Shown: piece by piece, positions 18,664-30,180 of the stretch
Numbering within the stretch: the stretch's first letter is position 1
Layout of the letters: each line of letters starts with the position of its first letter
Source: Strongyloides papillosus
Lineage: Eukaryota > Nematoda > Chromadorea > Rhabditida > Strongyloididae
DNA length: 64,000 bases
NCBI GenBank assembly: GCA_005656395.1
Contig: SRSI01000004.1
Span: 868,001-932,000 of the forward strand
Reading direction: 5' to 3'
Made by a program: the position numbers and the translations under genes
Notes under the pieces: model-generated
The model's database searches: none
What the model was told of the DNA's origin: nothing
The model's input: only the letters and a program-made list of their open reading frames with translations

Positions 18664-20250
18664 TAGTAAATAAAAAATTTTTCGATAAGAAATTTTAATT
18701 TATTGGTGTATCAACTTATATAATTAACAAGTTTGCAAAATATAACCATAATTATTTAACACAAAAATAAAAAGCATAAAATTCTTTATCTTATCAACAA
18801 AGTATGTCATTCTTTATTTCAAATGAAACTGAGTATAAAGAGAAGTTTTAAATAATACTTTTCATTCAATATTGATCGATTAATATAAATAAATTGTATA
18901 CAAAAAATTATTTTCAATAAATTGCAATTCATTGTTTTAAATAATGATATCTCCATGTAATATTTTTAAAATTCTATAGATTTTATATAAAAAATTAATC
19001 AAATAACCTATTTCAATTTGTAGTCACCTATAGTATAAAAAAATTAAAATTATTACTAAAGGTTATTAAAATTTATTGTGATGTTATTTTTTATGTCTAT
19101 TTTTATTATTACATGTACAAGAAAATATTATTTAAGTCAAAGTTTATTTATATCAAAGGAATTATTTATAATATAATAAATTCTGTTTAATAAGAAAGGC
19201 AGAAAAGGATAATATTATTGCTAAAAATGACCATAAATGGCCCGAAAAGTCATGAAGAGTGTTATTAATATTTTATATATCAACTAATTAATTTTATTAT
19301 CAAATTATCGAACAAAATTTAGACGAATAACTGGTGGTAATTTTGATAGAGGCAAAAAGATTCCCAAGATATAACTAATTAGTATTGTCCCAGTATATTT
19401 ACTACTTAAATGATTTTTTAACCCTTTCCCTGCCAGAGATTTTTTTCTTTGTATTACGCACTCATGGTGTGTAAAATTGGAAAAGTACTTTTATATAGAA
19501 GAAAATGTTAATAAATAATTGGTAATATATTTCTTCAGTAGGAAAAAAAGCAAACAGACTTAAGTTACAATTTTTCTTCATAATTCTGTTAAATTCATTT
19601 TAAAATTTAATATTTAATTGTTTTTTTAGTTTATTTTTTCTTTTTTAATTTTGTTTCATATAAATATTTAAAAAAAAAAATAGAATAGCATTATTCCAAA
19701 ATTTCCCACTTATAACATAAATTACCACTGTAAATTAACATTTTTGTTTATGACGCATATATGCGTCATCCGGCAGGGAAAGGGTTAAGACCAATAATTT
19801 ACTACATCATAAGTTTTAAGACATACAAGTTTAACAATATATTTAATAAAATCTTTTATTCTGTTACAATTAAAAAATATCAAAAAAAGCTTATAAAGTG
19901 TTGAAAATACTAAATATATTCTTTTTAATTATGTTGAAAGTTGTTAGTAAACTAATTTGATGATAAAAAAGTTACGTTAAAATTCTAATTATTTGTATAA
20001 AATTATGACTTTTTAATAACAAATGATTTATAGTAAAATATTACATCATACAATTTTTTAAAATTATAAGAAAAAATATAGTTATGACTAAAATTTTATT
20101 ATAAAAAACGTATTATATATTATTTGTCAAATATTAAAAGTTAGCAATGCGTAACTATTAAAATTTCTAAAATAAACTACCACAAATATATTTTAATAAT
20201 GTAAAATAATTGAATAAATTTGATGGTCTCACGTCCGGGCCTTCCTAGCT
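18664..20250 (+). repeat. 1.2-kb direct repeat, copy 2
   Basis: Second copy of the repeat at 298-1,530, same orientation, with scattered substitutions and small indels. It is interrupted by a 371-bp MITE at 19,418-19,788. It ends in the tRNA-like CCGGGCCTTCCTAGCTTAG, which runs slightly further into the tRNA-like sequence than copy 1 does. Confidence 0.85.
19418..19788. mobile_element. piggyBac-like MITE, family 1
   Basis: The ends are TTAACCCTTTCCCTGCC and its inverse GGCAGGGAAAGGGTTAA, with TTAA at both outer edges. The paralogous repeat copy near 1,050 has a single TTAA at the same position, so the target and its duplication are seen directly. Inside is a palindrome ATGACGCATATATGCGTCAT near the 3' end. 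There is no coding capacity. A second member is at 41,272-41,631. The TTAA target and CCCTTT-type ends are those of the piggyBac superfamily. Confidence 0.88.
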
Positions 20251-20259
20251 TAGTTGGTA
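20237..20259 (+). other. tRNA 5'-half-like sequence
   Basis: GCCTTCCTAGCTTAGTTGGTA looks like an acceptor 5' strand followed by TAGC-TTAG-TTGGTA of a D arm. It is cut off by the TIR element at 20,267. A shorter version ends repeat copy 1 (1,515-1,530). No matching 3' half is present next to it. Confidence 0.4.
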
Positions 20260-20266
20260 TACTCAA

Positions 20267-21167
20267 ACTGAAAGTGTTAGGTCGAGCTAACATTTCCGCA
20301 ATACGCTGACTTGAGTTAACATATTTTATAATATAATTTGTATAGTATGTACCAAGGTACTTTTTTTTGATTGAGTTAAAATACTTTTCATGCTTTACAG
20401 GTTATCATAATAAGTAATTTATACAATTTATTAACAATAATAATTTAAGGGAATTTTAATAATCGTCATAGCAAATAGTAGCAAAATTTTACCTGTATAA
20501 CATATGATTCTTTAATGATATTATTTCAATATATGACCTACATTTTCTATAAAAATATTTAATAGATAAAAAAAAATTTTATGTAGAAAATAAATTAATA
20601 GTATGAAAAAGTCAGTTTATCTAACTTTAATTTTTAATTTTTTTGTATTAAAAATAAACTAATAATATAGGTATCAAATTTTGTTGACTTTAATTATAAA
20701 ATTTCTTTATACTAAAAGTAAATTGAAAATATAAAAAAATAAGTTTCGATGACTCTTATTTAAATTTTCGTTGTATTAAAAATGATTTAATAACATAAAA
20801 AATCAAATTTCATTTATTTTTATTCTAGCTGATACTTATTTCACAGAAACCAAGTTTCGCTAGCTTAATTGGTTAAATTAGTAAAATTCATTCGTTGGCC
20901 TGTTGTCCCCAAGTTCTCTTCCTCCTCCTTGTAATTGTTGGTTGTCAAGTTCGTTCTTCTTCTTTCTCGGTTTCGTGTTTGGTATTTGTAGATCTTGAGT
21001 TGCTATATGTAGGATTATTTGAATATTAAGAAATATTTTTGTTTTTTCTAAAAAATTTGAATATGTTAGGTCGAATTTTTGAATATGTTAGGCCAACCTA
21101 ACACTTTCCTTAAAAACAAATGTTTTTGACCAAAATGTTAGGTCGAGCTAACATTTTCGTTTTCAGT
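20267..21167. mobile_element. Non-autonomous TIR element with palindromic subterminal motif
   Basis: Both ends read inward as ACTGAAA, then TGTTAG..TCGA..CTAACA (20,276-20,295 and 21,136-21,155). The subterminal block GTTAGGTCGAGCTAAC is itself a near-palindrome, and a related one (GTTAGGCCAACCTAAC) lies near 21,088. There is no coding capacity. tRNA-like fragments flank both sides. Confidence 0.5.
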
Positions 21168-21168
21168 G

Positions 21169-21192
21169 TAGGTTCGAATCCTGCCAGGATCG
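21169..21192 (+). other. tRNA 3'-half-like sequence
   Basis: GTAGG-TTCGAAT-CCTGC forms a T arm, followed by CAGGATCG as an acceptor-like end. The 5' fragment at 20,237 does not pair with this acceptor, so they are not simply two halves of one gene. Confidence 0.4.
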
Positions 21193-22152
21193 TTGTCTTT
21201 TGTACTTTTTCGTATATTTATGTATAAAAGTTTTTTTAATTTATTTTAGAATTTTACAGTAGGATAAAAATTGCTATTTTTTATAAGTAAGAACATTTTA
21301 ATAATTTATTACTATAATTATAGAATTTCCTAAAGTTTTATTAGACAAAACATTTTTTTTCTTTAGTATAAAAAATATCTAAAATGACTATGCATTTAAA
21401 AAAATATATATATATTATCTAAATTTATTACTGGTATTTTAAAATTCACTTAATTTTTATATCACAAGTACGTATTACTTATGTTTTTATTTTAAGTACA
21501 TTGTTCCTAAAATTTTATTTTTACCCTTTTAATTTCTTATTTTTTATAATTAACAGTAAATCAAAAGTCTTAAGATGTAAAAACTTGACAAAACCGTTTT
21601 TTAAATTATTAAAAATACAACAAAAGCATATCGGATCATAATGAAAATGATTTATTAAAAATAATGATTTTGATAAAATGTATATTTATTGATAAAAAAA
21701 TTATTACATTAGACTGCATAGAAATAAAAAAAATATTGTATTTAGTTAAAATAGTACAATACGATCTAGAAATATTTTATTAATTGAATAAATAATGAAA
21801 TATCTGTTTGCAAAAAGGCAACACAAATTTTAAAACATTTTATTTTATAGATAGTAGTCACATTCAAAATATTGTTTAATGTTATTAATGAAAGTTTTAA
21901 TAGTAAATTTACCGAAACAAAAAGAAACTGCTTTTTATTAAAAAAATTTATACACTATAGAGAATTTGTTAAAAATTAGTTACAATTTATAACATTTAAA
22001 GATAATTAATTATACAAGATTACTGTATTGTTAAATACGAATAAGAGACATAGTGCAGCAACTTTTCCTGGTTGGAAATTTTTTGAGAAATATTCTTAAT
22101 TAAAATTAATTAAATTAGAAATGTTAAATTTTTTTTAGTTTTTACCGTTGTA
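21193..22152. other. AT-rich sequence, no gene seen
   Basis: No coding, RNA or repeat signal recognised up to the mariner terminal repeat. Confidence 0.5.
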
Positions 22153-23438
22153 TTAGGTTGTTACATATGAAGTGACTGTTTTTTAATGCGCGTTGTTTGG
22201 CGCGCCTTTTCTTAACCGATTTGTTATGTTTTGGTATAATTAAACAAACTGTTAGATTCTCCTAAATCTCCTCTACACAATGATATATATATTGTTGCCA
22301 TGAGCTCTATTTATCTTCAAATTATTTCAAAAACAAACTATGCTTTCAAAACGTGATATTCGTGCTATTATGCTTTATGAGTTCAAACGCGGTACTGATG
22401 CTGCAAAAACAACTCAATAAATTAATGAATCTTTCGGAGAAGATCTTGTCTCTGTTCCTACTGTACAAAGATGGTTTAGAAAATTCAAAAAAGGCAGTGA
22501 AGACCTCGAAAATGAAGAGCGTGAGAGACCTGAGACCGTGATTGATAATGATGAATTACGGGAAGCTGTTGAAGCCAATCCACGAGCAACTGTCAGGAGT
22601 CTTGCAGATGACTTAAGTGTATTTACAGCAACAATTTTCCGTCACTTAAAAGAGATAGAAAAGACGAAAAAGCTTGACAAATGGGTATCTCATGAATTAA
22701 ACGACTATCAAAAAATGTGTCGTTTGAGGTTTGTTCTTCCCTCATTTTAAGGAACAAAAATGACCCATTTCTAAGTCGTCTTTTAACTTGTGACGAAAAG
22801 TGGATTCTGTACGACAATCGTAAAAGAACTGGACAATGATTGGACAAGGATGAAGCTTCAAAACACTTACCGAAACCCAAATTGATACCAAAAAAAGTTA
22901 TGGTGACTGTTTGGTGGTCTGCTGTAGGAGTGATTCATTATAAGTTCATGAAACCTGGAAAAACTATTAATTCGGAGTCCTATTGTCAAGTGCTTGAAGA
23001 AATACATTACAAATTGTCCCAAAAACTGCCTGCTTTAGTCAATAGAAAAGGGCCAATTCTCCTTCTTGATAACGCAAAATCTCATGTTTCAAAGAAGACC
23101 CTCCAGAAATTGAACGAATTAGGGTATGAAACACTGCCTCATCCTGCATATTCACCTGACCTTGCTCCAACAGATTTCCACTTTTTCAAACATCTCGACA
23201 ACTTCTTAACGGAGAAAATCTTCAGAAACGATGAGGACATAAAAACTGTCTTTGAAGCTTTCATTAAATCTAGAACCCCGGATTTCTATGCAAATGGAAT
23301 AAATAAGCTTGTATCTCGTTTGCAACAAGGTGTAGATTCTAATGGTTCTTATTTTGAATAAAAATATTAATTTTTAGTAAAGTTATGCGTATTTAAAAAT
23401 TAGCGTAAAAAACAGTCATTTCATATGTAACAACCTAA
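22153..23438 (+). mobile_element. Mariner-type transposon (family M1)
   Basis: 1,286 bp bounded by inverted repeats TTAGGTTGTTACATATGAA (left) and its inverse ending TTCATATGTAACAACCTAA, flanked by TA on both sides. It contains one degraded transposase gene. Confidence 0.9.
22340..23361 (+). pseudogene. Mariner transposase, inactivated
   Basis: The frame starts with MLSKRDIRAIMLYEFKRG at 22,340, the paired helix-turn-helix region of mariner. Stops interrupt it after codon 26 and near 22,839, and a frameshift lies near 22,740. Catalytic motifs survive: D in TCDEKWILYDN, D in LLLDNAKSH and D in YSPDLAPTDFHFF, spaced as in the D,D34D mariner class. The C-terminal SRLQQGVDSNGSYFE is also intact. 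The same C-terminus style occurs in the mariner at 50,633-51,917, so the two belong to related families. The stops and shift make it non-functional as it stands. Confidence 0.88.
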
Positions 23439-23904
23439 TATTACTATGTCCTTTATGCATATATGTTTTTTTCCGGGAGTTAGAGTCCCTAATTAGGAAG
23501 TTTTTAATTAAAAGCCAGTTAACAAAAAATCCAAGTCGTAAAGTATAATTTTTTTTTATTTTGTAATTCTCCGTAAGAAACTGATTATTTTGGTATATAA
23601 ATCTCAAAAATCGAACCAGTAGAACAAAAGTTATTTCGTAAAATAAATCATAGTATTACTTTATATTTACTTTTTTATAAAAACATAAATTTTAGTGATT
23701 ACAAACATGATTATATCACTATTGAACTCTAAGAACACAATTATTAGAACTAATTTTAAATAATTAGAGATTAATTTGTAGTTAACTTTTATATGGTAAA
23801 GTATAATGCTAGGTGGTTATTTCAGTATGCATGATGATAAAACGAAAGTAGAATGAAATTGTTTTCACTATTTATTAAATAAATATAATAATTATTAATT
23901 GCGA
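23439..23904. other. AT-rich sequence, no gene seen
   Basis: 3' flank of the minus-strand pseudogene ending at 23,905; nothing else recognised. Confidence 0.45.
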
Positions 23905-25651
23905 CTACTCATCGAAAATATGATTATATTCCGCCGTAATTACCATTAAATGCTTAGGATAATCTGTAGTCTTTTTTAAACTTCTTAACATTTTACTATA
24001 ATTATTACAAATGGAATGCAATAACTCTATAGACTCCCCACTATCTATTGCAATAATTCTCCTATTTAATAAATTTTTATTCTTTTCCGCAAGCTGAGGT
24101 AGATGATCAAGTAGTAAATGCCATTTTAACGTAATATTTTGATTAATTAAAAATGGCTCTACGGTGATAAACTTTCTGGTATCATATAATAACTCTTTAA
24201 GTCTTACTAAGTCATCTTTACTTAATTCTTTAAAAGTAAATGTAAAAAATTTCTTTAGACATTCAAGAACCTGTAGAAGATGGAAATCTTCATTTTCATG
24301 CTTTTCATCAGGAGTAAGACTGCTAAATAATTCATTTAACATAAAAAGAGCTTTCTTTATTTCGCGACCATTAAAATTTGTAGGATCGTTATATGATTCT
24401 ATCTCTCTTTTACGCGCATTTAACTTAAATTTCTTAAGAACGAGAGTATCTGGTGCAACAAGAGTAGCACTTTTTAAAAAACTAGAAAAAACATCAGGAT
24501 AGATATGAAGGATAAGTGATATAAATGAGTCATAGTCAAAAATTGAAGAAAATTCATCATACTGTCTGTCCAATTCATAAACTTCTTTACTAACGACATA
24601 CATTTTTTGGCGACTTCTGAAATTCATGCAGAGAAGGCAATTGTATGTATGCTGAGGAGTGATTGAAGTAGACAAAAGGGAGTATGTTGCTTTTAAGTCA
24701 CAGAAACATAAATTTTTTTCTACAGATCTTCGTTAATCACTCTTAAATTCTGAAGTTGACTCTCTACGTATCCAAAGGACTTCCTCAAAATAGATGTCGA
24801 ATCACTACCTTTGTAACATAAAATTAAACTACCAGAATTCCCACTATCAGAACCTTTTACTCCAATAAACGACAAAGTAATCTTTGTTGTACCACCGCCA
24901 AAATCAGCAGATAATCTAAGTGATACATTACCATCTAGGTCAATCTTCTTTGATTTGCAAAGATTCTCATGGCTCTGAATAAGAATTCCACAGATATCAT
25001 CAGCATAGGCACCATCTATTGTTGCGAAGATTTCACTAGGTATAATATCAACAGGTTTGTAAATGCATTTGCCATTCTTTGGAGCATAAAATGCAAAAGA
25101 AGTGTATTTCTCCGCTTCAACTTCAAAGAACTTCCTAAATCTTTTTTCAGGCAAAAAGAGTAATTTCTTTTTCTTTATAGCACCTGTTTAATTCAAGCAT
25201 TGTTCTGCGTGAAATTCGGCATCTAGCTAATGTTCTTAAACTTTCCTTAACAGAAAAAACAGTGCTAATTTCTTTAGCTTCAGGAAGTTTTGATTTCATT
25301 TCGCCAAATGAAAAACTGTGTAGTTCAACGACATCCATATCTTTGCAAGGACGGCCATGTGTAGAAGTAGTTGAACATTCTACAGTATCAAATGAACAAA
25401 TTAAACTTCTATTATTGTTATTTAAAGAATTATGAAGTTTTCATTCAAGTTCTTTTGTCATTGCCTCGGCTTTTTCATAAGGCATCTTATGATAGAGACA
25501 ATTTTCACAGTCTTCATTAACGTCATTCTATAGAAGAAATAAGTATTAAAGATCTATTATTATTAAACCTTACATTCTTGACTCGCTTTGATTCTCTAGC
25601 ATATTCAAGATTAACATGTCCAGGGTTAAACTTCTTTTTTTCAAAAGGCAT
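23905..25651 (-). pseudogene. Multi-exon repeat-family protein, broken
   Basis: A first exon from ATG 25,651 (MPFEKKKFNPGHVNLEYA) ends in /GTAAGG. A 46-nt intron ends TTCTATAG near 25,560. Exon 2 gives CENCLYHKMPYEKAEAM, then a TGA near 25,440 interrupts an otherwise open frame down to 25,147. A frameshift leads to 25,154-24,720, with RLSADFGGGTTKITLSF. Another one-base shift in an A run near 24,712 leads to CDLKATYSLL, YNCLLCMNF and, near the end, LKWHLLLDHLPQ and GESIELLH. These follow the order D.GGG..K, DLKxxN.L.G....PC.WC, K.H.L..H, E.ES.H of a protein family repeated in cnidarian and other invertebrate genomes (recalled). Function unknown; probably a DNA-transposon product. Confidence 0.65.
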
Positions 25652-25811
25652 TTTAGATTTTTAGAAGAATAACAAAGGTAAATTTTAAATGAAATTAAGG
25701 TTATTTATGCAGGTTTTTATACTGTTTTATTTCTTCATTTTTTGTATTTTGTTGTTGAAAGAGTTTATAAAAGTCTTTATCCATGTAAAAAAAATACATT
25801 TCCGATAATTA

Positions 25812-26725
25812 TTGGGTTGAGGAATAAATAATGGCCACGGAGAGAAAAAATTAATTAAGACAATATTTTTCAAGTTTATGTTAAGTAAATTAATCAAAAA
25901 TATATTCGTTAGAATCTACACATTTTTCTCAACGTTCTAACAGCTTTTGAATCCCCGCTTTATAAGATTCAGGACTTTTGGATTTAATAAAAAGTCACTG
26001 AGATCGCTTTCTGCCGACTCCTGATTCTTAAACAATTTATTCTTAAAAAATACATCCAAATGCTCAAACAAATCGAAAATTGTAAGAAAGAGATCAGGGG
26101 AGTATGTAGGGTAAGATAGAGCTCCATATTTCAATTTATCAAGTTTTTTTAATACTAGTTTCGAAAAATGGCATCTTATCTTGTCATTCTATAATATTGG
26201 GTTATTCCTATTTTTAAAGTCGGATGATTTTCTTTAGTTTTCCACTAATTTTCTCAAGCTTCTTTCAATATATTTTAACTCTCTTGGTCATTGCTTTAGA
26301 TTTAGCTCGATAATCTTCCATTAATTCTGAGTATTGGTAGTAAAGGGTCCTCTTTTATCCTCTTTATTATTGAGATCAAAATTAACCCCTTGGAATTTCT
26401 CAAACCACCGATGCAAATACCGTTCAGAAGTTGACCCTTCCCCCTATGCATTCACTTTATTTCAATATGCTTCAACTCTATTACATCTAAGTTTGAACCC
26501 ATGTAAGAAAATTACATGTAATTCTCTTTTTGACAACATCTTTAAGATTGGACATAACTTTTTTAAAATTAATTTTTAAATCGAGGTAATATGCAAAATG
26601 TTATCAGGGCAAGTCTCCCTACATTTCTACATAAAGACTATTTTAATTAAAATTTATTTATTCTAATTTTTTACAATGGAAAATTGTAGTAAGAATTTTC
26701 GGCCATTATTTATTCCTCAACCTAA
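25812..26725 (-). mobile_element. Short mariner (family M2), copy 1, inverted relative to copy 2
   Basis: 914 bp with ends TTGGGTTGAGGAATAAATA and its inverse, TA on both sides. On the minus strand it encodes only relics of a transposase: a helix-turn-helix-like HRWFEKFQGVNFDL stretch and YPTYSPDLFLTIFDLFEH with the terminal SPDL motif. The catalytic core between them is missing and stops occur, so it is an internally deleted, non-autonomous copy. Its interior is nearly identical to 32,665-33,579 read on the other strand. Confidence 0.85.
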
Positions 26726-26737
26726 TAATAGATTGTG

Positions 26738-29700
26738 ATTTTGAAATAAAACAACCTTTTGATCCAAAAATAACGAGAATTATACCTTTACCTTCTTTGA
26801 TTAAAGACTCGGTTAAAAATATGCTTGACCAAGAATTGTCTTTAGGATGGTTAAGAAAGTTAGATGATTCAGAGACAGTTTTTAATACTAATCCTATGGT
26901 TGTTGTCCCAAAACACTAAGGTGAAATTCGAATATGTTTTAGTTGTAAGCATGTGAATAAATATATCACAGTTCCTAAGATGAAAGAGCTTCCTAATATA
27001 AAATCACAATTTTATGCACTTCTAATTTAGAGATAATGAGCCTCATAGATATTTCTAACGCTTTTCGAAGAATAAATCTTAAGCCCCATTTAAGAAAATA
27101 TTTTGTTGTAGCAACGGAATTTTTGTTACTTTGAACCGCAAACATTAGCTTTTGGCGTTTCAATAGCACCATATATTTGGTATGAATATATTACGTCGAT
27201 TTTGGAAGAATTTAAATAACATATTGAGATATACATGGATGATATAATAGTAAAAGCTCCAGCTATGATACATGAATCAGTAGTCTTAGGCATTTTAGGT
27301 AAATTGAGAGAGTTTAATCTGAAATTAAGTACTCATAAATGTTTTTTTGGTGTGACTAGAGGAGAATTTATTGAATTTTCTATTGATTTAAAGAAGGGAA
27401 TTCAAATACCTTATCATAAAATGTTATCACTCTTACAGTTACCTATACCCGAAACAGGTCGTGAGTTAAAGAAGACTTTAGCAAAAATAAACTATTTTAC
27501 TAGTAATATTCCTAATTTCGCACTTCCTGCACAACCCCTTTACCCATTTCAAAATGTTAAAGGTAGTATAAGAAAAGATATTGAACCCATGTTTAAATCA
27601 TTGCCAGAATCAACAAGTAATGCTATTCTCCTTACGCCGTTAAAATCGGGTGTGAAAAAACTTGTTATTACTGCAGCGACAAATGGTAAAGCGATATTAT
27701 CAACCATGAATGTACAATACGAAACTTCCCAATATCCAATAGCTATCTATGGAAGGGTTTTAAGAAACTCTGAAGTAAATTATGCATACCCTACAAAATT
27801 GCTTTTGAGTATTAGAGAGATTATATATGATAATTTGTTAATTGCTTCAGTATACCCTATTTTAGTCCTTAGTGATGTAAAAAACTTAGTAAGAGAGATT
27901 ATCTTACCAAAAATCGCTTATAATACTCATCAGAGAATAATGACCGATTTACTTCCTTTTTCGATTGAGTACAAATATTTGAATACAAAAGAAAACATTG
28001 TAAGCTTAATGTCTGATGCTAATTTATCAGAGAGTTTATTAACAAGCAATTGCACGTTAGCATAATCTACAAGTACGATAAACCCTTTTTATAATTTTCC
28101 GTTTTCAATTAGTGATCTCAAGGAAGCATATAATAATGATACGAACGCAGGGACTTTGTTAAAATTGAAAGATTCTTCTTTATCACCTTCTGAAGTGTTA
28201 AAATTGCAAGTACCGTTGAGATCGTTAGTTAAAGAGGTGGAAATCCAAGGGGGATTTATTTTTATAAAAAAGAAACTTTATATTTCCAGTAGTTTAGAAA
28301 ATATAACAATAAAATTTCTTCATAGATTTCATCAAAGTTATGCAGCTATGACTAACGAAATTAGAAAAAAATATCATATGTTGAATTACACAAATAAGAT
28401 AAAGAATTTTTGTAGTAATTGCGAAACTTGTTGTTTATTAATGCGTAATCGTTGTAAAGAGGTCCAAAATTGGCCTGAGAGTAAAACACCAAGTGAAAGA
28501 ATGCACATAGATATAGGTCATTACTTGTCCCATAAGTTTTTATTAGCTGTCGATTCTTTTTCGGGGTATACAATTACTCAACCAATACGTAATATATCTG
28601 CATCAGAAGCGATAAGAGCTATGACGGAGATTTTTTCTGTTACTGTGTACCACTGCTGACGGTTTCGGATAATGCTTTATGCTTTAACAGTGATGCATTT
28701 TTGCAATTTATGGATCAACTTGGCTGCACACATATTTTCTCCGTACCGAGGAAGAGTGAAAGAAATGGTGTTGCTGAAAGACACATTGAAATAGTTAAAG
28801 AGGGACTATATAAATTCATACAGGAGGAAAAGACATTTGTAGAAAGTCTGAGACTCTCTACCATAAAGGCACAACAGCGTATATTGAAAGATGGTCGCAG
28901 TTGTCATGATATTTTCTTCAACATAAATTATGACATTCAGAAGGAGCTGATAAAATATTCAAATAAGAATATACTTTGTAACATCAAAGTATTATTTAAA
29001 AAAGAAAGAAGTGATAAACTATGGACACATGGTACTTGTATAGAGCAAATAAGTGAACAATTATACAGGATATTGGCTATTGATAATTTAATTTATTTAC
29101 GGACACGTGATAGTATACAGTTTCCTGATCGTAGAGTCAAGGGGGAAGATAAAGAGATGACAGATAACTCTTCGATCACAATTAAAGATGGTGATTGTTC
29201 TAGTGAAAGAGGTAAACCAGATGATGAACACGTATTTGTTGATCTAGAAGGTGAATCAGATAACGAGAGATTTTCAATAAGCTCGCATATTTCAAATGAA
29301 CAACTAAGTGTAGACGAGATGCTTGATAACTTCAGCGCGGCAGAGCCAATAGTCTATGTACAGATGGCTGAAAACGTAGATGGGAAGCTCGACAGATCCG
29401 GCAAATCTTTAAATATTGAGCCAATCCTTCTACAACCAAATGAGTCATCGAATACAATCTTATCGGAAGGAGAATCAGTTTTTCATGATCAACGAATTAG
29501 TGGTTTTGATTTTGGTACACCTCTGGAATTTGAACGAACATTAGAACAACGTGATTTGAAAGCTAATTGTAAACTTGATGCAACTCCCGTCTTGGAGATT
29601 TATCTTCAACTAAAGATAGTAAGAATTTATTTAATTCTGATGATGAATTGGAAGAATATATTAAAGAGAATAAAGTAAAGATTTTGGCTGGGGTAGATGG

Positions 29701-30145
29701 ATCTGCTTTGATAGATCGTGGAACAGGTTATACTATCGAGTGGTGCGAGACAGGTCACTCAGTAGATGGAGGTGAGAAAATGGGAAATGCTTCATCTCCT
29801 CAACTATGTGAAATTAAGGCCTTGAGACTATGCCTGGATCATTTAATAGAATTGAAAAATACTTCAACTCTACCTAAAGGCGAAGTACTAGTGTTAAGCG
29901 ATAGCAGTTATTTAGTTGATGGAGTAAATCTTTATTTGGAATCGTGGTTTAGAAATAATTTTGTGAAGTTGGATGGGAAACCTCTCAAACATTGTGATGA
30001 GTGGAGATCAATACACTATCTTCTATCTAAGTTAAAATGTGTTAATATTAAGAGAGTACCGGCACATAAAAAGATAAGAATAAATGAGAAAGCAGATTGT
30101 ATTGCCAAGTCTTTTGCGACTTCTAACTGGACTAAAAAATGTTGA
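26738..30145 (+). pseudogene. Pol remnant of element D (RT-tether-IN-RNase H)
   Basis: The N-terminal RT part (RIIPLPSLIKDSVKNMLDQE, CKHVNKY) has stops near 26,920 and 27,030-27,180. YMDD is at about 27,234. The RNase H after RT is degenerate (VITAATNGKAIL where TDAS is usual; PTKLLLSI with K for the catalytic E). One stop at 28,063 is followed in the same phase by integrase with HRFHQSYA, CSNC and D in HIDIGH. After a shift near 28,660 come SDNALCF and GVAERHIE. A final shift near 29,640 leads to a complete RNase H: D in GVDGSA, E in LCEIKAL, D in LSDSSY, H in VPAHKK, D in EKADCIA. The C-terminal RNase H is thus conserved better than the copy after RT. Confidence 0.85.
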
Positions 30146-30180
30146 TTCAGTAAAGTCTTCTATTCTGAATCAAAGGGGGA

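Noticed and set aside
20860..20890. tRNA-like CTAGCTTAATTGGTTAAAT
   Set aside because: Resembles a D arm only; no anticodon or T arm follows at the right distance.
26334..26579. 81-residue open frame, repeated at 32,811-33,056
   Set aside because: It is the antisense of the mariner M2 transposase relic in both copies, not a gene.
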